From an uncultured Lachnoanaerobaculum sp. (GTDB lineage Bacteria > Bacillota > Clostridia > Lachnospirales > Lachnospiraceae), in assembly GCF_938015485.1 (NCBI RefSeq), contig NZ_CALLVU010000004.1, positions 1 to 5,104 on the forward strand: a stretch of DNA of 5,104 nucleotides, given 5' to 3'. The notes beneath the pieces were generated by a model, which saw only the letters and a program-made list of their open reading frames with translations, was not told the DNA's origin and made no database searches. The position numbers and the translations under genes were made by a program. Shown in pieces: positions 4,896-5,104 of this stretch (position 1 is the first letter of the stretch; every line of letters starts with the position of its first letter).

Positions 4896-5104
4896 AAAGA
4901 GTTATTTATTAAGCTCCTTGATGAAAAATCATACTCAAAGCAACGAGTGCTACTTCGTGAATGGCTGCTTGAGGTGGAAAGTTCCGGTATAAAAGAGTTT
5001 AATACAGCAATCACAGCATTCAGAAATAATTACAAATACATCTTAAATTCACTTAAGTATCGACATATATCAAATGGGCCTACAGAAGGGTTTAATAACA
5101 AGAT
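4887..5104 (+). pseudogene. ISL3-family transposase, 5'-truncated remnant (runs off window)
   Basis: Translated in the frame whose codons start at positions divisible by 3, this stretch reads TLFKELFIKLLDEKSYSKQR, then LLREWLLEVESSGIKEF, then RNNYKYILNSLKYRHI, and ends SNGPTEGFNNK at the edge. This is the C-terminal part of the DDE domain of ISL3-type transposases; the closing NGPTEGFNNK block is characteristic and its Glu (codon 5085-5087) is likely the last catalytic acidic residue. The frame is open from 4818 but closed upstream by TAA (4815-4817). It has no in-frame ATG, and the N-terminal zinc-finger/HTH regions and the first catalytic Asp residues are missing. It is therefore a degraded copy, and the left break lies near 4887. 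The continuation to the right is outside the window. Confidence 0.82.

Overview
The window looks like chromosomal DNA of a low-GC Gram-positive anaerobe (Bacillota, class Clostridia, probably Lachnospiraceae). This rests on the gene order rpmG-secE-nusG-rplK-rplA, strong AGGAGG-type ribosome binding sites, sigma-A type promoters, and the presence of a PfoR-type membrane protein and a class-II glycerate kinase. The family placement is inferred from the character of the proteins and was not checked by alignment.

Left part (about 112-2400, minus strand): a complete translation/secretion operon. Reading right to left it holds a strong extended -10 promoter (2366-2394), a short leader with a hairpin and U-tract (2331-2355), rpmG (L33, GTG start), secE, nusG, an 80-nt gap with two RNA structures, rplK (L11), rplA (L1) and a 14-bp intrinsic terminator (112-150). 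The rpmG/secE and secE/nusG junctions are so tight that each stop codon forms part of the next ribosome binding site. The gap before rplK contains a structure resembling the L1 target, which would let L1 repress its own rplK-rplA mRNA.

Middle (about 2400-3640): a divergent promoter region, then on the plus strand a 362-residue polytopic membrane protein of the PfoR / PTS_EIIC_2 family. It has its own TTGACA/TAGAAT promoter, which is bracketed by an inverted repeat (TACGGTA at 2423, TACCGTA at 2470) that looks like an operator pair. A hairpin at 3598-3638 ends both this gene and the convergent glycerate kinase gene.

Right part (3637-5104): a full-length glycerate kinase on the minus strand. 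Upstream of it, at the window edge, lies a 5'-truncated ISL3-type transposase remnant on the plus strand. A terminator-like hairpin oriented to the minus strand (4866-4895) sits at the remnant's left end and has no gene to serve inside the window.

I see no tRNA, rRNA, CRISPR array or new defence or biosynthetic system here. The most interesting signals are regulatory: the inverted repeat around the pfoR-like promoter, the promoter-proximal leader hairpin of the ribosomal operon, and the L1-like mRNA target.
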